Shown here: piece by piece, positions 1 to 10,769 of the stretch
Layout of the letters: each line of letters opens with the position of its first letter
Numbering within the stretch: the stretch's first letter is position 1
Assembly: GCA_900239685.1 (NCBI GenBank)
Contig: OENT01000035.1
Location: forward strand, 124,001 to 188,000
Direction of reading: 5' to 3'
Length of the DNA: 64,000 bases
Source: Rotaria macrura
Taxonomy: Eukaryota > Rotifera > Eurotatoria > Philodinida > Philodinidae
Notes under the pieces: generated by a model
The model's input: only the letters and a program-made list of their open reading frames with translations
The model's database searches: none
Told to the model about the DNA's origin: nothing
Position numbers and translations under genes: made by a program

Positions 1-682
1 CTTAGATCCCTTTAATTGAAATCCTATAGATGAAATCTCGTTTCTGCATTCTATCACAGTTTATTAGAATCCTACAAGTGAGATCAATAGAATTGCTCCT
101 GATTCATATAGATGAACTTTGAAATCATTATTTTAATAACTAAGCCGGTGCAAGATTTCCGAGAATATTGTGATTCAACGATGCTGAAACATAAAATCAT
201 TAAATGAAATGTACTGAATCAGTTGTACCATGAGCTAACTATTTTTATTTTCCTTCGCTTATACACTATTTGCAGCATTGATGAATGTGCCTTTTTGATA
301 ATGTTCTTTTATCATTTCGAAAACAACGGTACTCTTACTAAATTCATTATTCATTCACTGACATTACGAAACATCCTATATAACCTATTTATTTAGAATC
401 CATGTTTTTCATTCATGGCAGATTTCTAATCATTCTGTTGCTTTCATAGTTTTGCTTTGAAATAAACGATAGCATGTATGATTCACATTCATTTTTTATA
501 CAGTCTGTATGCATGTATGCAGACAATGAAAAGGTAAATGCTACATCACATTTCAATTTTATTATCATTTCTGATAAGTACCATTTATGTGTACATACGA
601 ATGAGTAATTGTTTAAAATAATCAGAAAAATACAAATATTTAGAAGAACTAAATAGTCGACACCAACGAAGAAAAAACTTAC
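1..682. other. Unassigned AT-rich sequence
   Basis: No supported gene. The minus-strand open frames here are the intronic read-through of the coding-like remnant that ends at 683. I see no tRNA, repeat array or other structured signal. Confidence 0.4.
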
Positions 683-1011
683 CGCGTGCGCAGCGCCATA
701 ATAGATGACGTAAAAGATGGAAAATCTCTTCGAGCAATATTGTGCTATCTGGAACGACATGTTTGTTGGCTAGGTGCTCGCCATACTGAAGCTTGCAGCC
801 AGTGATACAAACATATTCTTTATCGAAGCCCAAGAAATCAGTAGGAAAGAAAAATTGAAAGTTGGCGCTTGCTTGTACTGTGCAATTGGTCGAGTAATGT
901 TATGTCGATCCGATTCGATTCATCATCGAACTGGATCGTAAGACTTATCACTCTATTATCAAGAGTCGCGGATTATTCACTCGATGCAAAAAGATTCTGG
1001 TTGGCCGTCAT
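683..1011 (-). pseudogene. Decayed coding remnant, family unknown
   Basis: On the minus strand this stretch has the codon texture of a real exon and ends at a very good splice donor (GTAAGT directly below position 683). The lower half reads as a continuous frame of about 75 codons containing motifs such as FLGFDKEYVCITGCK. The upper half is open in a different frame, with motifs such as ISLTIQFDDESNRIDITLL. The two frames overlap around 880-890 without a usable intron between them, which suggests an indel. An in-frame TAA at 973-975 also interrupts the upper part, 12 codons after a possible ATG at 1011. I do not recognise the family. The upper end lies inside the left arm of an inverted repeat (981-1037), so it may be part of a mobile element. 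It could instead be an intact gene whose splice structure I have misread. Confidence 0.4.
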
Positions 1012-1037
1012 AATGTCGAAAGGAAAAATGTCGAAAA
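981..1037. repeat. Left arm of imperfect inverted repeat
   Basis: The reverse complement of this stretch resembles 1642-1727. Both contain TTTCGACATTTTTCC followed, further out, by a block ending in CTT-TTGCAT-GA. The right arm carries about 30 extra bases. The arms flank the FLYWCH ORF and could be terminal inverted repeats. Confidence 0.45.
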
Positions 1038-1101
1038 ATTATATTGACATGAAACATCGTTAATTCATATTTTAGAGAGTTGGAAATATATAGTGCATGC
1101 T

Positions 1102-1455
1102 TCATCGTATGAAATTAAGTTGAAATTTTAACAGTGAGAAAAATTTTACAAAAGAATAAAAAATAAAAAATCTTATTTTTTCACGAACTGCACGAACCTC
1201 AAGTTTTTCTTTTTCTGGCAGATGACTATGACTGTCAACAGTTTTCATCAATAGATTAGTTGAATCAATCTGAACTTTAGGTTCACAATCATTAATAGTG
1301 CATAACCAATAATAAGTAGTTGCTGTTGCTTTATTCATTTTAAAAGTATATTCATCGGCAACTAGTAGAGGTTTTCCTTTATTTGAATTTATAAATGAAA
1401 TAGCTGCAGATTTTGCTTGAATTTCACCAGTTAAAATTACGAAAACATCAGCCAT
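1102..1455 (-). CDS. FLYWCH-type zinc-finger protein (probably first exon or fragment)
   Basis: This 117-codon frame begins at an ATG at 1455 and carries one FLYWCH zinc-finger domain over roughly residues 20-90. The domain landmarks are the stretch FINSNKGKPLLVADEYTF, the W-L-C with a second Cys five residues later (WLCTINDC), and the closing HSH pair (SHSHLP). Those two Cys and two His fit the C2H2 ligands of the family. FLYWCH proteins bind DNA or act next to transposases, and many bdelloid proteins start with this domain. The last about 25 codons (RFFIFYSFVKFF and on) look like translated intron, so a downstream exon may exist, but I could not find it. The remnant at 683-1011 is on the same strand just downstream and might belong to it. 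Inverted repeats flank the ORF, so a mobile-element origin is possible. Confidence 0.72.
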   Translation of the reverse strand: MADVFVILTGEIQAKSAAISFINSNKGKPLLVADEYTFKMNKATATTYYWLCTINDCEPKVQIDSTNLLMKTVDSHSHLPEKEKLEVRAVREKIRFFIFYSFVKFFSLLKFQLNFIR

Positions 1456-1641
1456 GACAGTACAAGTTTAGTTATATAATAATTCTTTGTTCAACTCTTT
1501 TATTTTACTTTTATCAATAGTTCGTCATCCTTATCAATACTGGCTAAACTTCTACACTAGTAAAATGATAAGGAAAAACAATGAACCAAATGTGATTAGA
1601 ATTGCCGTATACTAAAGACATGATTATTTTTTATTTTTCAC

Positions 1642-1727
1642 TTTCGACATTTTTCCTTTTGATGTTTTTTCTTCGCTTTTTCTGTTTTCGACATTTGTCC
1701 AGCACACCAAGATTCTTATTGCATAGA
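1642..1727. repeat. Right arm of imperfect inverted repeat
   Basis: Partner of 981-1037. It contains two copies of the motif TTTCGACATTT separated by about 40 bases. A related motif (aaaaaatgtcga, twice) occurs far away at 62361-62405, which suggests a dispersed repeat family. Confidence 0.45.
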
Positions 1728-2900
1728 TGCAATATTGAATACAGAATACTGTCGGTGTATATTTAAAGTTCCTGAACATTTCAGTCACTCTTATTGGATA
1801 TTAACATTCGTTCATCTACACTTCCCATATTCATCTAGATGATTTTCTTCTTATATATACATGACTAATTCTTTCTAAGTCATCAATAATCAGTTGATAT
1901 TTGTTGTTGATGAGAATTCAATTATTAGTGGAATAGTCAAGAATGATCGTTGATATAGATAAAGTATTACTACCAAATGAAACGATAGCATCGAGCAAGC
2001 ACGCTGGATAGCAGCAGAAAACAAACGTAAATTGATTAAGTAGTCCAAAACAAAAACCACTGCTTATAATGCTTAACACGATAGGATAAGTGCCATCTAT
2101 TTTCTTCACAAGTAAATGCAGAATTTCAAATGAGAGGAACGTATCAGCAATGACTTTATTCAGTGAAGTATATTTCAAGAAGATGTTTAGCAAGTACAAG
2201 TTACTGAAATCTGTTTGATACTTTTTCACTATTCCCTATTCAGTACGGAATGAAAGGTACACCCTTCAGATTAAAACTTGTGATCAGTCAAGAAGTACTA
2301 ATACACGTAATATGGAAATATATTTGGCGTACTATACTGTGTTAGTTTACTACATTGATAAAATAATTCATGATACAAAATCGATGGAAATCAATATCTC
2401 AAGAATAAATCTAGAAAAAGCATCCTTTGTACGAAACGTACAATTTGCATCGAGAGACAATGGAATTCATCAATGTTGTGATGTATATTTTGAGACATAA
2501 TGTCTTCTCGATATGATATTGGTAATGAGCATCTACCTAGTAAACGTTTCCATGATGACTGTTGATTTCAACAGTGATGCTTCATATTTGGTTGAATTTT
2601 TCTAGTGTTAAGTTTTATTCAGGTAAGAAATTCTTGTTTTTCTTCGGAAAAATCGAAACTGTTAATTTTGACAATATTTTAAAATTTATTTCAATTACTC
2701 TAGCTGCTGTAACACATTGCAGTAAATTGAATGGTTGCGATAAGATCTTATTATATTTATTTCTCGTATTTGAATTTTCAAATTCATACGACTGGTAGTC
2801 ATTTAGTTATTCACTTTATTGGATGTTAAAATCAAGATGAAATTTGTAAAGTAAGGAACAGAATTTCAATGGAAATCAATATTGAGCTTTGACGATGACT
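1728..2900. other. Intergenic sequence, no supported gene
   Basis: Open frames of 60-100 codons on both strands lack an ATG start or family resemblance. The minus frame at 1918-2229 is hydrophobic and Cys-rich but begins only at GTG. Treated as non-coding. Confidence 0.4.
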
Positions 2901-4364
2901 CTAGTTGCGAATCGAATTTTTCGATGTATAAATGAAAGGATGTTCTGATGTAGGACATTCCAATGCTTCATCTTTATGCCACGAAGTTTTCTTTGTAGCG
3001 ATCGGTTCGAACATATTATTCCAGAGAGACAATGCTGCGACTGAATGCCCTTTACCTAAAGTGGAACATCATCAATAAATACATGGACATAATATGAAAA
3101 ATGGCATTTACCGCTAAAGTGAAAACAGTCAGGAGCAAAATAACTAAAATCAACCTTTTCAGCTTTTCGAGGTAGATCAGTGTGAGTCAAAAACGGTTGA
3201 ACAACAACAGTGAAATCATCACGACCATCATAACGACCGGTATTGACTAGATCGACAAGACCTTGTTGATATTTAGGAATCCAATCATTGATTATTTTCT
3301 CTTGTTCCTCCGTTGGATATGCCGCGCATTCACATAGAAATTTGTGAAGAAGTCCACAAACAATATTACCATTTTTAAGTTCTTTAACAGAACGAACATC
3401 AAGTACGAGTACAAGATTGACTAATGTACGTGGTAGATTGGCGTTGTATAGTCGATCGAGTGTATCACGGACCCATCCAATGAAATTTGCTGGGTCGTGT
3501 TTAGTTAAATCACTGCAGAAATCACATAGATCATTGCCCTAAGTATGACAGTGATAGAAAATAGACAATATGAAAACACTATCAGAACACATACTCCGAT
3601 GAAGAATGTTACTAATTTCCAATCATTATTCCAATCGCAAAGTTTCTCGTCCTTCAAGCGACTTAAGAGAAGGTCAGCTTGATCGACCATGTGATATGAA
3701 CGAGCACCTGACTTAGCTACAAGAAAACAAAAACATCATTTTAATCAATAGAAACGTGAACTATTATGAAAAACCATGTTACTGACCGACATTGAGTCCA
3801 TTGTTTTTGGCATTTTGACCATTGAGAAATGAAATTGAAGTTTTCGTTGAGAAACCTTTCAACTTTGGATTGTAGACACGAAGAATATTGGGTACTGACA
3901 GTACTTTGTCATAAGAATGATCACCACCGATTGACCACGAAACACCTAGAAATAATGCCACAACGAAGAATTCGACAGAACAAAAGAATAAAACGCAAAA
4001 CCTAACCTCTATTCTCCAATAGAACACCGAATGGAGTAATAGCATGGGCACCCATGCCTGCTGTCAAACTATCACCCATGGCTGCAACACATTGAATATC
4101 ACCAGGTCGAAGAGCATGAACTGATGTTGGAACTTCTGAACTTTGCATATTTTCTGTCGAGCAAGGGAAGGCTCCTGGAGCTGGACCATAAACATAATCG
4201 GGTTGAGAGAAGAGTTCCAGTGACCATTTGGCATATTCTTCGACAAAATCTTCATCGAGAGCCAACTGTTCTAAAGCCAACTGATACTCTGTTAAATTGA
4301 AACTAGTAACATAGCTCAACAGTACCACAAACACTGACAAACTAGTGATCCAAGTTTGTTTCAT
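2901..4364 (-). CDS. PLB1: Phospholipase B1-like GDSL lipase, secreted
   Basis: Five exons: 4364-4007, 3945-3787, 3716-3595, 3538-3112 and 3055-2901. Introns are 55-78 bp with GT-AG ends. The total is 1221 nt, giving 406 residues. Residues 1-22 form a signal peptide. I chose the ATG at 4364 because it opens the hydrophobic leader; an upstream in-frame ATG at 4457 would add 31 residues with no such leader. Family landmarks are the nucleophile block [13 protein letters not shown] (Ser about 99), [16 protein letters not shown], the oxyanion block [12 protein letters not shown], and the Asp/His block [13 protein letters not shown]. Members of this family hydrolyse both acyl chains of phospholipids at the cell surface or in the gut lumen. 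This protein corresponds to one catalytic repeat, whereas vertebrate PLB1 has four repeats and a membrane anchor. No C-terminal transmembrane segment is seen, so it is probably released. Confidence 0.93.
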
Positions 4365-7300
4365 TTTCGGCAACGTTTTCAGAGTTTTTGTAAAATAAGA
4401 AATTAAAATACGGTTAGCTTTTAATACGAAAAACTTGATAACAGAAAGGCTTGTCACCAGATGTTTTTACATTCTCACTGATAAACGACTACGAACCATC
4501 AACAGGGATCAAGCACTTGAGATATACAGAAACGGTCACAAAAATATACTCCCATATCCTTAGTTAAAACGGTAAAACATATGTATATATTTATCAATGA
4601 AAATAATCTAATCTTTAAAAATATCATCATTAAGAAATTTTTCTAGCTTATTCTTTGGAAAATTGTTTTCAATTACTGTTTGGTTCAGCTAAATTAAAAT
4701 TGGCCCGACTGTCTCATCAATATGAGCAATACTTTAATAACAATGTAAATGAAAATGAAGATAGTGTTCTTTATGATAAGAGGAAAACAATTTTGTTGAC
4801 ATCATCATATATGATGAAAATAGGAAATATTTGTAAATTTTACCAGAAAGAATAGCTTCACTTTTTAAATATCATGAAACTAATAATTCTTTCTCTCAAT
4901 GCTTTCACCATGTCATCTAATATTTCCACTTCATCATCAATGATATTATCTTTTATTTAACTAGAATCACGAGTATATGTGTGCGTGTCTGATAGTTGTG
5001 CAATAACAAGAAAAAAAATGCACCTATTATCTGTCCGTGAGTTAAGTTTTTCTCAAAATCTCGACCATTTGCGTCACTTTGTTCCATTATATATTCAACA
5101 GAAATTTAACTAATCAACATTTCATTATCAGTTCATGTTAGAGAAAATAGTTTTACATGATAATCATTGTGAAAGTCTTGCTACAAATACTGAAATTTAG
5201 TTATGTTATTTTTCGTCAAGAGTAGTATAGGAATTATTGTTTATCATTAAGACTCAATGTAATCAACTTTCGTCCTTTATTCACATTGTCATTTGTTATA
5301 CTTAAGAACTCTTGCCACGAACTTGGCTTAACGCTTGCCAAAATTCACCTTCGGATCGTATACGTGATAATAATCATACAGACGATACCTAAATGTATCT
5401 AACAAGGCATGAAGCATCCCACATTCATACCCTTACAAGTTCAATCTCATGTGTTAACAACAGTTAGAAATATACCCTCGGGCATGTGTATGTGTACCGT
5501 CATGATGTATCAGCACTTACAGTAGTTATCATCGATCGAGTTCTCGGGATCAGAAAACTCTCTCATACCAATGTTTTACTCTTTGAGCAGATTTTGAGCA
5601 CTCGAAAATCATCATGTCATAAAAAGATATACAGGGTAAAGTTCATCAAAGAGCCACCGAACCATCTGGTTCAAGCCTCTAGACATTTATTGTGTTAAAC
5701 AAATGAAAATCTATCAAAAAAAGAAACATCCCGATCGATTAACGTCTATCAAAATAATTACATTTGGAATTTGTGGATTTTTTTTGCGTTAAACAGTCAC
5801 CTCATCCAATAATTCTAATTTTGAAAGATATATTTGCCGTCGAATGATATGAAAATATGAAAAATTGATTCTTAAACCATTGAATCTTATACTATTCAAG
5901 ATCATCGGATCAATACTACTGATACTCTTGTCTATGCTATCGTTATCGCTTCTACAACTCAAATAATAATTATTTCATTGTCACTAATATGTTTCATAAA
6001 TAACTGCAATTTGCGTATTAGATTCAAACAAATCCTCATTCTATGTTATTAACATGGGACTATTTTCATTGCAAACTACTCACTACTTCAATATGTTGAT
6101 CAAGTTCATACAGTTCCTAGCAAAATTTCCATCTTGTTTTTTCACAATAAAATATGATTCGTCTGCACACGATATACCGGAGAAAAAACATCCGTGAAGT
6201 ACATTCCATACGAGCTTATTTACTGTTTCACAATTAGAATAATCACTCTGGAAAGCTACGCAAATCTATGGATTATAGTAGAGTTCACCTATGTTAATTT
6301 TGTTAATCCACGGAAACTCAAAAGCGGTGATCTCCTATCGATGGCTCGAATAATTATGAATCATGTTTCGCTGCAGATGCAATTCATATTCTTTAGGACG
6401 GATATTATGATCGCAGAGATTATGCGTTGTTATCAAAACCTTTTCTCGATTATTTGTACAGTTTCTATTTCATAGGATAATCAATAAAATTGCAGTATGA
6501 TCAGAATTCAAAGAGATCTACTATAGTCCTGATCAAGAGAGATTCAATGCATATGAGTTGAAAGATTTGTCATATATATTTACAAGCAGATTCTTTATGT
6601 CGATGATAATTGATGATCATATCAGAGACCTTCTATCGAATTTAACAACATTGGATTTAGTAATCTTATTTTAAGAATCAACTTAACATAGTATCACTAC
6701 AGTATCCGATACCATCTATATGTTCTACTAAGTACGTTGTATTCTTTATTCTATCTACCACTATAAACATTATTGGCATCTAGTCCATGATGGTACATTA
6801 CTCCCGAGTAATTATACCGATGAATAATAAATCTTAAAGATGCCGTCTGCATCAATTATTTTAGGTATCTATACATCAGATTGTACAAAGCAACTATACA
6901 GTAGCTTCTTGTTACAAGTAAATGAACAATTTTACTATGGATATTGCAGTTTTACGACGTTATACTAGTATGTATTCAAAGATAATTGATTGCTTTTTAA
7001 ACACAGATTTACCGAGTACAAGTTGATTGTGGTCATGAGGTGTAGATCAAGCCAATATCACAGAGTAAATTGATGAGATTATATACCGATGATGAACAGT
7101 GACAGGTAGAAACTTGAAGAGATATTACTTCTCAAACTATGATATTGTAAACAACATTCGCACACAACAGGCATGATGCTATCAAAAATCAAGTTAATTT
7201 CTTCAATCGACAACTAGAATATAAGCATTTTATATCACAAGACCATAGACGTGTTTTGCAACACCAAGAATTCAAATATACTCAACACAATCATGATTGC

Positions 7301-7922
7301 CACATGAAAAACCATCATGTTTCATAGAAGAATGTAGTTAATAGAAACCAATGTGATCTAGTCTTTGAAAATTGAACTTGTCATCGAACAGACTATGCCG
7401 AGTATGGAATAAAACGCAAGCTCAACCAGAGTAGATTCTATAGAACGAGATGGATTGAACGATGAGATCCTCTTTTTTGTCAATATATGTAAAACTATCT
7501 CTGGTCCTTTGATCATTTTTCCTGCCTAAATACTATCGAAGAATAATTGTAAATGATACTACATAAATAATTATTATGTTCTGTAGAATATGAGGAAAGG
7601 ATGAATTACATTATTTCTTAAATGAAGCTAGTATCATCTATAATGTGTTGCCGTCTCCCCCTATAGGTTGTTTCTTTTCGTTTCCTATAGTGCTGATTGA
7701 AAAGATTTATAATTCGAATATCTATTGTTATGACTACATCGTCAAAATAGTAATTATCACAAGAATCAGTCCTTATTTTTAAGTTAGATGACATTACTCA
7801 AGAACTTAAACATTGAACTCATTTGAGATTGGTTAGAAAAAATCATCCATTAAGATTGCTCTTTTCTGCATCATACTTACATAGTATTTGTTCATTCATT
7901 ATTATGTGAAAAATTTGATAGA
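4365..7922. other. 3.5 kb intergenic, no supported gene
   Basis: Only short scattered open frames occur, none with a recognisable domain or a consistent splice model. A 58-codon open frame without an ATG near 7153-7326 (plus) is His/Gln-rich and could be a chance event. No repeat arrays were seen. Confidence 0.4.
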
Positions 7923-10655
7923 ATGGCTAAAGTTTTACAAGCAATATCATTTGTGTTTTGGCTGATTCGTTGTTTTCTTTCGATATGGATTCAACTTGGC
8001 TATTGGTTGATATACGGAAATCAGAAATTTCGTTTGCCACCTATTACAAATCAGCTGTTACTTCAACCAGCAACTGTTCTTGCGAAACGAATTCGAGCAA
8101 GAGAAGTAAATTAATATCGAAGATATATTTGAATGAGCATTGATGTTTTTTTTTCTTCTTGCAAGGTGACATCTCATGAAGTTGTTCGTATCTACATTGA
8201 ACGAACTCGAGCTATTCAACCATTACTAAATGTCTACATCGACGAACGATTTTCGCAAGCATTAATTGAAGCACAAGAAATTGATCGTATTTTAGATGCA
8301 ATTGCCATCGGAAAGCGATCATTACCAGATGAATGGACTGAAGAACGAGCTCCGTTTCTTGGTGTACCATTCGCTATTAAAGAATCAATGGAATTTCGAG
8401 GCTTTCATAATTCAACAGGCATTGTTTCAAGAAAAGATTTCATTTCAACACGAACAGCAACATCAATAGTTCATATGTTAAATGCAGGTGCTATTCTTCT
8501 ATGTAATACGAATGTTAGTGAAGGTTGCATGTGGTTTGAATCGTAAGTTCATGAACAAAATGAAATAAAACGAATGGATTTTATCTGTTTTCGATTGTAC
8601 AGTCGAAATTCTCTCTATGGCACAACAAACAATCCGTATGATCTAACACGCATCGTAGGTGGTAGTTCAGGTGGAGCTGGTTGTATTGTTTCAGCTGCTG
8701 GGGTTCCATTTGCTATTGGATCAGATATTGGAGGAAGTATACGATTACCTTCCTTTATGAATGGAATTTTCGGTCATAAAACAACACCTGGTAAAGAAAG
8801 CACGACACTTTTTACTTTGAAAAAAGCAGTCAGTAATCGATTTTGTTTTCGGTTCGATTCTTTATAAATAGATATTGTGCCAAACGATGGTCAATATCCT
8901 CCGCATAAAGATCATCATCAAAAATATTTGTTATCTACAGGGCCAATGTGTCGTTACGCATGTGACTTACAACCAATGCTTAAAGTATTGGCAGGTTCAG
9001 CAAATATTGAAAGACTATTGCATATTGATGTTCCGGTAAGTTCTTATGCTATTGTATTTGATTTATTTACAAACATAATCAACTATCTGTATGAGTTCTA
9101 ATCGAATGTTCTTCTCAATCGAAAGCATTCTCTCGAATTCTTGAGAAATAGTCTCATACGTATTGCTGTTCGCACAACTGACTAATATAAAGTCAAAATA
9201 CAATCCAATTGAAAACCATATAAACAACAGTAGAGTAACGAAGGAAAATATGAGAATCTTTCAAAACACTGTTCAATACATACTCTAATTTATCAAGTAT
9301 ATGAAATTCTATATACTGACCAAAAAGCATAAATATAAGATACTAATTTGTCAACGTAGTACCGTACACTTGGAGTGTTCCAAAAGAAAAAAAAGTGTAA
9401 TTCATTTAAAGTCGACCAATCTTGCGATCTTTCGTGTGTAATAATTGGATAGGGGTTCGAATATCTAATTGTTTCATTACGTGATGAACATTTTTCATGA
9501 AGCTTGCTAGATTTTTATTCTTGTATAGAATAGATTCATGCATCATACTAATTGAATAATGTCACACAAAAGAACAAATAGTATATAAACTAAATTTGTA
9601 ACAGATAAAACTAGAAGACAATCTAAATTATGTAAGATCGGATCAATCGTTTTGTTGACATAGATTATTGTTGTAATCAAGTTCGATTATTGATCTTGCC
9701 TGAGATAATAAAACACAAAATGTCAAATAGGACATAACGATCTATCGGTTTCGTCACTCATACTTCTGAAACTATGATAATAAAAGAAATTATTTTTCAA
9801 ATTGTTTGAAATTTTCTTTGAAATAAAGGGAAAAAGTCAAGATTAATTAACGATATATCTGAAAAATAATAATCAAATACACTTGATTTGTTGACATTTC
9901 ATTTTAGGTTGATTTAAGTAAATTACGTTATTTTTATATCGATGAAATCGATGCTTATTTTGTGAATAAAGTTGATTGCGATCAAAAGGCAGCTCATCGA
10001 CAAGTAAAATTATACAAAAACAAATTTCATACAACATTTGAGTTCATTATTTGCATAGGTTGTCGAACATTTTGAATACAAGTTTAAAACTCATGTTACA
10101 CGTTTACGTTTGAATCGTCTTCGCTACGCAATCTCGCTTTGGTCATCAATGATGGTTGATGGTCAATTGTCATCACGTGATTTTTCTTTAACACTTTGTA
10201 ATCGTACATCATATATCAATGGTTATCATGAATTACTACGCAAATTTTTATTTCGTTCAACACATACATTGCCGGCCATAGGTCTCGTCATATTAGAAGC
10301 CATACCGAATAAATATAATGAACATTTTCGTAAACTAGCACATAAATTTTTTAATGAAATTCAAGTATTACTGGGTGATAATGGAATTTTATTTTTCCCA
10401 ACATTTCCTCAATCAGCACCGGTACATGGTTGGCCAGTTATCATGAATACATTTGATTATATTTATTGTGGAATTATAAATGCATTAGGGTTACCATCGA
10501 CGCAATGTCCTTTAGGTTTAGATAGTCAACAACTGCCATTGGGCATTCAATGTATTGCTGCTCGTGGTCACGATCAATTGACATTGGCTGTTGCACAAGA
10601 AATCGAACGCACCATGGGTGGTTGGGTCCCACCGAGTCATATTTCAATAGTTTAA
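7923..10655 (+). CDS. FAAH2: Fatty-acid amide hydrolase (FAAH2-like amidase)
   Basis: Six exons: 7923-8105, 8166-8542, 8603-8790, 8872-9035, 9908-10003 and 10059-10655. They total 1605 nt and 534 residues, almost the length of human FAAH2. Residues 5-30 form an N-terminal membrane anchor. The amidase-signature triad is intact: Lys133 in PFAIKES, Ser208 in GGSSGGAG and Ser232 in SDIGGSIR. C-terminal conserved blocks GLPSTQCPLGL and QLPLGIQ are present. The enzyme hydrolyses fatty-acid primary amides and N-acyl ethanolamides to free fatty acids and so ends lipid-amide signalling. Intron 4 is 872 bp, while the others are 55-81 bp. The exon 3/4 junction reads TTPDIVPNDGQ. A polyadenylation signal AATAAA sits at 10666-10671, only 11 bp after the stop. 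The HTATSF1 start codon follows the stop codon by 114 bp on the same strand. Confidence 0.96.
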
Positions 10656-10665
10656 ATATAATAAT

Positions 10666-10671
10666 AATAAA
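10666..10671 (+). promoter_or_regulatory. Polyadenylation signal AATAAA for the FAAH2-like gene
   Basis: A canonical hexamer 11 bp after the stop implies a very short 3' UTR. The remaining 98 bp up to the next start codon hold a T-rich tract ending in an AG. Confidence 0.6.
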
Positions 10672-10751
10672 GCCAAAGATACATATTTCTTTTTTGTTTC
10701 GCCGACATTCCAATAGATCTAAACTTTTTTTTTTCAATAATTCACCTTTTG

Positions 10752-10769
10752 AAGTGTTTCCTTTTTCAG
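10752..10769 (+). promoter_or_regulatory. Candidate trans-splice acceptor before HTATSF1
   Basis: A pyrimidine-rich run ending TTTCAG sits directly against the ATG at 10770, 114 bp after the FAAH2 stop. Bdelloid rotifers are known to add a spliced leader by trans-splicing at such sites. Alternatively it is an ordinary cis acceptor with a non-coding exon upstream. Confidence 0.45.

Noticed and set aside
10474..10737. Minus-strand ORF of 87 codons
   Set aside because: It is the antisense shadow of the last FAAH2 exon, whose plus-strand frame matches the family closely.
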